Assembly (NCBI GenBank): GCA_937907485.1
Contig: CALESR010000026.1
Span: 1-25,502, forward strand
Origin: an uncultured Paracoccaceae bacterium
Lineage (GTDB): Bacteria > Pseudomonadota > Alphaproteobacteria > Rhodobacterales > Rhodobacteraceae
Direction of reading: 5' to 3'
DNA length: 25,502 nt
The notes below the pieces were generated by a model, which was not told the origin of the DNA, made no database searches, and saw only the letters and a list, made by a program, of their open reading frames with translations. The translations under genes were made by a program, and so were the position numbers. Below, piece after piece: positions 23,437 to 25,502 of this stretch; positions within the stretch are counted from its first letter, which is position 1, and every line of letters starts with the position of its first letter.

Positions 23437-23849
23437 CAGGCCTTGGCGGCAGGCATCTGCCACATGCGCTCGAGTTGATAGAACTCGCGCACCTCGGGGC
23501 GGAAGATGTGCACGACCACGTCGCCGGTGTCGATCAGCACCCAGTCGCCGGTTTCCTTGCCCTCGGAACGGGCCGAGATGCGGAATTTTTCTTTCAGCCG
23601 CTCGATCAGTTTTTCCGCGATCGACGCAACCTGACGCGACGAGCGGCCTGAGCAGATCACCATCGCATCGGCCATCGACGAGCGTCCGTGCAGGTCAATC
23701 TGCACGACTTCTTCGGCTTTGTCGTCATCGAGGGATTGCAGGACCAGGGCCAGAACCTCGGCGCTGGTGACCTCACCATACGCGGGCTTCGGGGCGGGGG
23801 CCGCAGAGGCGGCCGGGTCGATGTAAGACAGAGAACTGTCCTCCTGCAA
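23436..23849 (-). CDS. rsfS: Ribosomal silencing factor RsfS
   Basis: Binds L14 and blocks subunit joining in starvation. The core spans about residues 28-132, with SLDDDKAEEVVQIDL, MVICSGRSSRQV, GDWVLIDTGDVVVHIFRPEVREFYQLE. Length is 137 aa if read from TTG 23849, including a Pro/Ala-rich N-terminal extension. The start is unclear. There is no ATG in frame and the TTG has no ribosome site. A CTG six codons later (23831) has AGGAGG 8 bp upstream, though that site is within the frame. Co-transcribed with rlmH and divergent from the VOC gene. Confidence 0.9.
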   Translation of the reverse strand: MQEDSSLSYIDPAASAAPAPKPAYGEVTSAEVLALVLQSLDDDKAEEVVQIDLHGRSSMADAMVICSGRSSRQVASIAEKLIERLKEKFRISARSEGKETGDWVLIDTGDVVVHIFRPEVREFYQLERMWQMPAAKA

Positions 23850-23965
23850 TGGAATCAGCGTTTAATGTATCAAGGAGAGCGCGTAATCACAAGGAAGCGC
23901 GCAAGGCAAGGTTTATTGCCATTCACAGCGCCGCCGTCCCCGCTGGCGGCCATCAGGAGAGCCCG

Positions 23966-24352
23966 ATGAACCTGTCGATGATCGCCTATCTGGTGCCCGA
24001 CTATGACGCCGGGATCACCTTTCTGTCCGGCCTTGGCTTTACCCTGCAGCGCGACGAGGATCAGGGCGGCGGCAAGCGCTGGGTGGTGATGGCGGCACCC
24101 GGCGGCGGCTCGAACCTGCTGCTGGCGCGCGCCTTGGGCGATCAAGCGGCGGCGATTGGCCGTCAAGCGGGTGGGCGCGTCGGGTTCTTCCTGACCACCC
24201 CCGATTTTGCCGCCGATGCCGCGCGCATCATTGGCGCGGGTGCCACGTTCGAGGAACCACCACGCCATGAGCCCTATGGCATCGTCGCCGTGTTCCGCGA
24301 CCCGTTCGGCAACCGTTGGGATCTGATCGAACCCGCAACCCCGCTTGCCTGA
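23966..24352 (+). CDS. VOC-family (glyoxalase-like) protein
   Basis: A 128-aa protein of the vicinal-oxygen-chelate fold with one pair of beta-alpha-beta-beta-beta modules. It begins MIAYLVPDYDAGITFLSGLGF and ends VAVFRDPFGNRWDLIEP, as glyoxalase/bleomycin-resistance proteins do. Substrate and metal dependence are not predictable. CAGGAG precedes ATG 23966. It is divergent from rsfS. Confidence 0.9.
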   Translation: MNLSMIAYLVPDYDAGITFLSGLGFTLQRDEDQGGGKRWVVMAAPGGGSNLLLARALGDQAAAIGRQAGGRVGFFLTTPDFAADAARIIGAGATFEEPPRHEPYGIVAVFRDPFGNRWDLIEPATPLA

Positions 24353-24380
24353 ACGTCCGGTTGCGGGTATGACACCCGCC

Positions 24381-24470
24381 ATGATCCGTTTCTTCGACAT
24401 GACCGACCACGCGCGCCTGCCGCAGCGTTTCAGCCGGGAAAACCGCTCGGTTCTGGCGCGTCTTCGCTGA
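24381..24470 (+). CDS. Short ORF (29 aa) upstream of leuC, possible leader peptide
   Basis: ATG 24381 to TGA 24470 encodes a 29-aa basic peptide (begins MIRFFDMTDHARL, ends SVLARLR), with three leucine and several arginine codons. An ATG 12 bp upstream (24369) is in frame. Just before it lies a perfect 6-bp hairpin (24363-24368/24374-24379). After it comes another (24485-24490/24496-24501), then a C/T-rich run, before leuC at 24543. The layout resembles a leader/attenuator, but leucine codons are not clustered and no T-run follows. It may equally be a chance ORF. Confidence 0.3.
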   Translation: MIRFFDMTDHARLPQRFSRENRSVLARLR

Positions 24471-24484
24471 CGTCGGCAACGGAT

Positions 24485-24501
24485 GGTGCGCGAGACGCAC
24501 C
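24485..24501 (+). terminator. Hairpin in the leuC leader, possible attenuator
   Basis: A perfect stem GGTGCG/CGCACC (24485-24490/24496-24501) with loop CGAGA, followed by a C/T-rich tract (CACACCCCCTTTCC). It lies 15 bp after the short ORF's stop and 41 bp before the leuC start. A weak terminator or mRNA structure is possible. No competing antiterminator pairing is obvious by eye. Confidence 0.3.
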
Positions 24502-24542
24502 CACACCCCCTTTCCTGACCTGACATAGCCAAGAGATGAGCC

Positions 24543-25502
24543 ATGACCGCTCCGAAAACCCTGTATGACAAGATCTGGGATGCCCATGTCGTCGAGACCT
24601 CCGACGACGGCACCTGCCTGCTCTATATCGACCGCCATCTGGTGCATGAAGTGACCTCGCCGCAGGCCTTTGAAGGCCTGCGCATGGCCGGACGCAAGGT
24701 CCGCGCCCCCGGCAAGACCATCGCCGTGCCCGACCACAACGTGCCGACCACGCTCGACCGCGCCTCGGGCGTGATCGAGAACGAGGAAAGCCGCATTCAG
24801 GTCGACGCGCTGGACAAGAACGCCCGCGATTTCGGCGTCGTCTATTACCCGGTGTCGGATGTCCGTCAGGGCATCGTGCATATCGTCGGGCCGGAACAGG
24901 GCTGGACCCTGCCGGGCATGACCGTGGTCTGCGGCGACAGCCACACCGCCACGCACGGTGCCTTTGGCGCGCTGGCGCATGGCATCGGCACCTCGGAAGT
25001 CGAGCACGTTCTGGCGACGCAAACGCTGATCCAGAAGAAATCGAAGAACATGAAGGTGGAAATCACCGGGCAACTGCGCCCCGGCGTCACCGCCAAGGAC
25101 ATCACGCTGGCGGTGATCGGCAAGACCGGCACGGCGGGTGGCACCGGCCATGTCATCGAATACTGCGGCGAAGCGATCCGCGCGTTGTCGATGGAAGGCC
25201 GCATGACCGTCTGCAACATGGCGATCGAAGGCGGCGCCCGCGCTGGCCTGATCGCACCGGATGAAACCACCTATGCCTATTGCAAGGGCCGCCCACATGC
25301 ACCCAAAGGTGCCGCATGGGAGGCCGCACTGACCTGGTGGAAGACCCTCTTTACTGACGAGGGCGCGCAGTTCGACAAAGTTGTCACCATCCGCGGCGAG
25401 GACATCGAACCCGTCGTCACCTGGGGCACCTCGCCCGAGGACGTGCTGCCGATCTCGGCACTTGTGCCGGGTGCGGCCGATTTTACCGGCGGCAAGGTCG
25501 AA
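24543..25502 (+). CDS. leuC: 3-isopropylmalate dehydratase large subunit LeuC (partial, 3' end outside window)
   Basis: An aconitase-family subunit that isomerises 2- and 3-isopropylmalate in leucine synthesis, working with LeuD. The first 320 codons are present and open to the window edge. MTAPKTLYDKIWDAHVV starts the protein. VPDHNVPTT near residues 65-73, VVCGDSHTATHGAFGALAHG and GRMTVCNMAIEGGARAGLIA are family signatures. The cysteines that hold the 4Fe-4S cluster would lie just beyond the window, apart from C134 in VCGDSH. Spaced AAGAGATGAGCC precedes the ATG at 24543. leuD is expected downstream. Confidence 0.96.
   Translation, partial: MTAPKTLYDKIWDAHVVETSDDGTCLLYIDRHLVHEVTSPQAFEGLRMAGRKVRAPGKTIAVPDHNVPTTLDRASGVIENEESRIQVDALDKNARDFGVVYYPVSDVRQGIVHIVGPEQGWTLPGMTVVCGDSHTATHGAFGALAHGIGTSEVEHVLATQTLIQKKSKNMKVEITGQLRPGVTAKDITLAVIGKTGTAGGTGHVIEYCGEAIRALSMEGRMTVCNMAIEGGARAGLIAPDETTYAYCKGRPHAPKGAAWEAALTWWKTLFTDEGAQFDKVVTIRGEDIEPVVTWGTSPEDVLPISALVPGAADFTGGKVE

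Overview
The window is high-GC, tightly packed bacterial chromosome. Several clusters point to an alphaproteobacterium of the Rhodobacterales (Rhodobacter/Paracoccus/Roseobacter-like). These are a petP-petR pair, an rpoE-chrR pair of the Rhodobacter sphaeroides type with its divergent lipid-modification operon, DUF3775 and DUF1365 proteins, and repeated 'GATATTT...AGCAAAGA' intergenic elements. The assignment rests on recognised families and gene order, not on a database search.

Layout. 1-3081: dapA (minus) with a triple-hairpin tail, divergent from a soluble lytic transglycosylase. 3144-5159: an unrecognised, AT-richer orphan gene for a membrane-anchored coiled-coil/helical-repeat protein. 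5240-8399: an NADPH:FMN reductase-like flavoprotein, a thiamine-diphosphate enzyme and ilvE. 8554-9978: petP-petR, tRNA-Lys(TTT) and a strong hairpin terminator. 9992-12919: a MATE exporter, a fungal-type (LYS1-like) saccharopine dehydrogenase and a free methionine-(R)-sulfoxide reductase. 12920-13224: a gene-free stretch with two inverted copies of the intergenic repeat. 13225-17579: marR-lrgA-lrgB transcribed leftward, divergent from the homogentisate genes hmgA and fahA. 17682-18203: two small proteins. 18259-21573: a four-gene overlapping operon (FAD oxidoreductase, DUF1365, DUF3833, SDR). 21771-22965: rpoE-chrR. 22966-23849: rlmH and rsfS. 23966-25502: a VOC protein, a short ORF and the first 320 codons of leuC, which runs off the window.

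Two regulatory modules stand out. First, rpoE-chrR and the divergent lipid operon are separated by about 200 bp. That gap carries two back-to-back promoters with the same CGTATC -10 element and 16-bp spacer, as expected for the singlet-oxygen sigma-E regulon. The operon has the FAD/DUF1365/DUF3833/SDR genes but no adjacent cyclopropane-synthase-like methyltransferase. Second, a perfect palindrome (ATTGCA-TC-TGCAAT) fills the spacer of the hmgA promoter, next to a divergent MarR gene co-transcribed with an LrgAB-type membrane pair. This suggests that homogentisate breakdown and an LrgAB transporter are co-regulated.

The best candidate for something undescribed is the orphan 671-aa membrane/coiled-coil protein at 3144-5159. 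The rest is mostly housekeeping and metabolic DNA. I see no CRISPR array, prophage, insertion sequence or replication origin.
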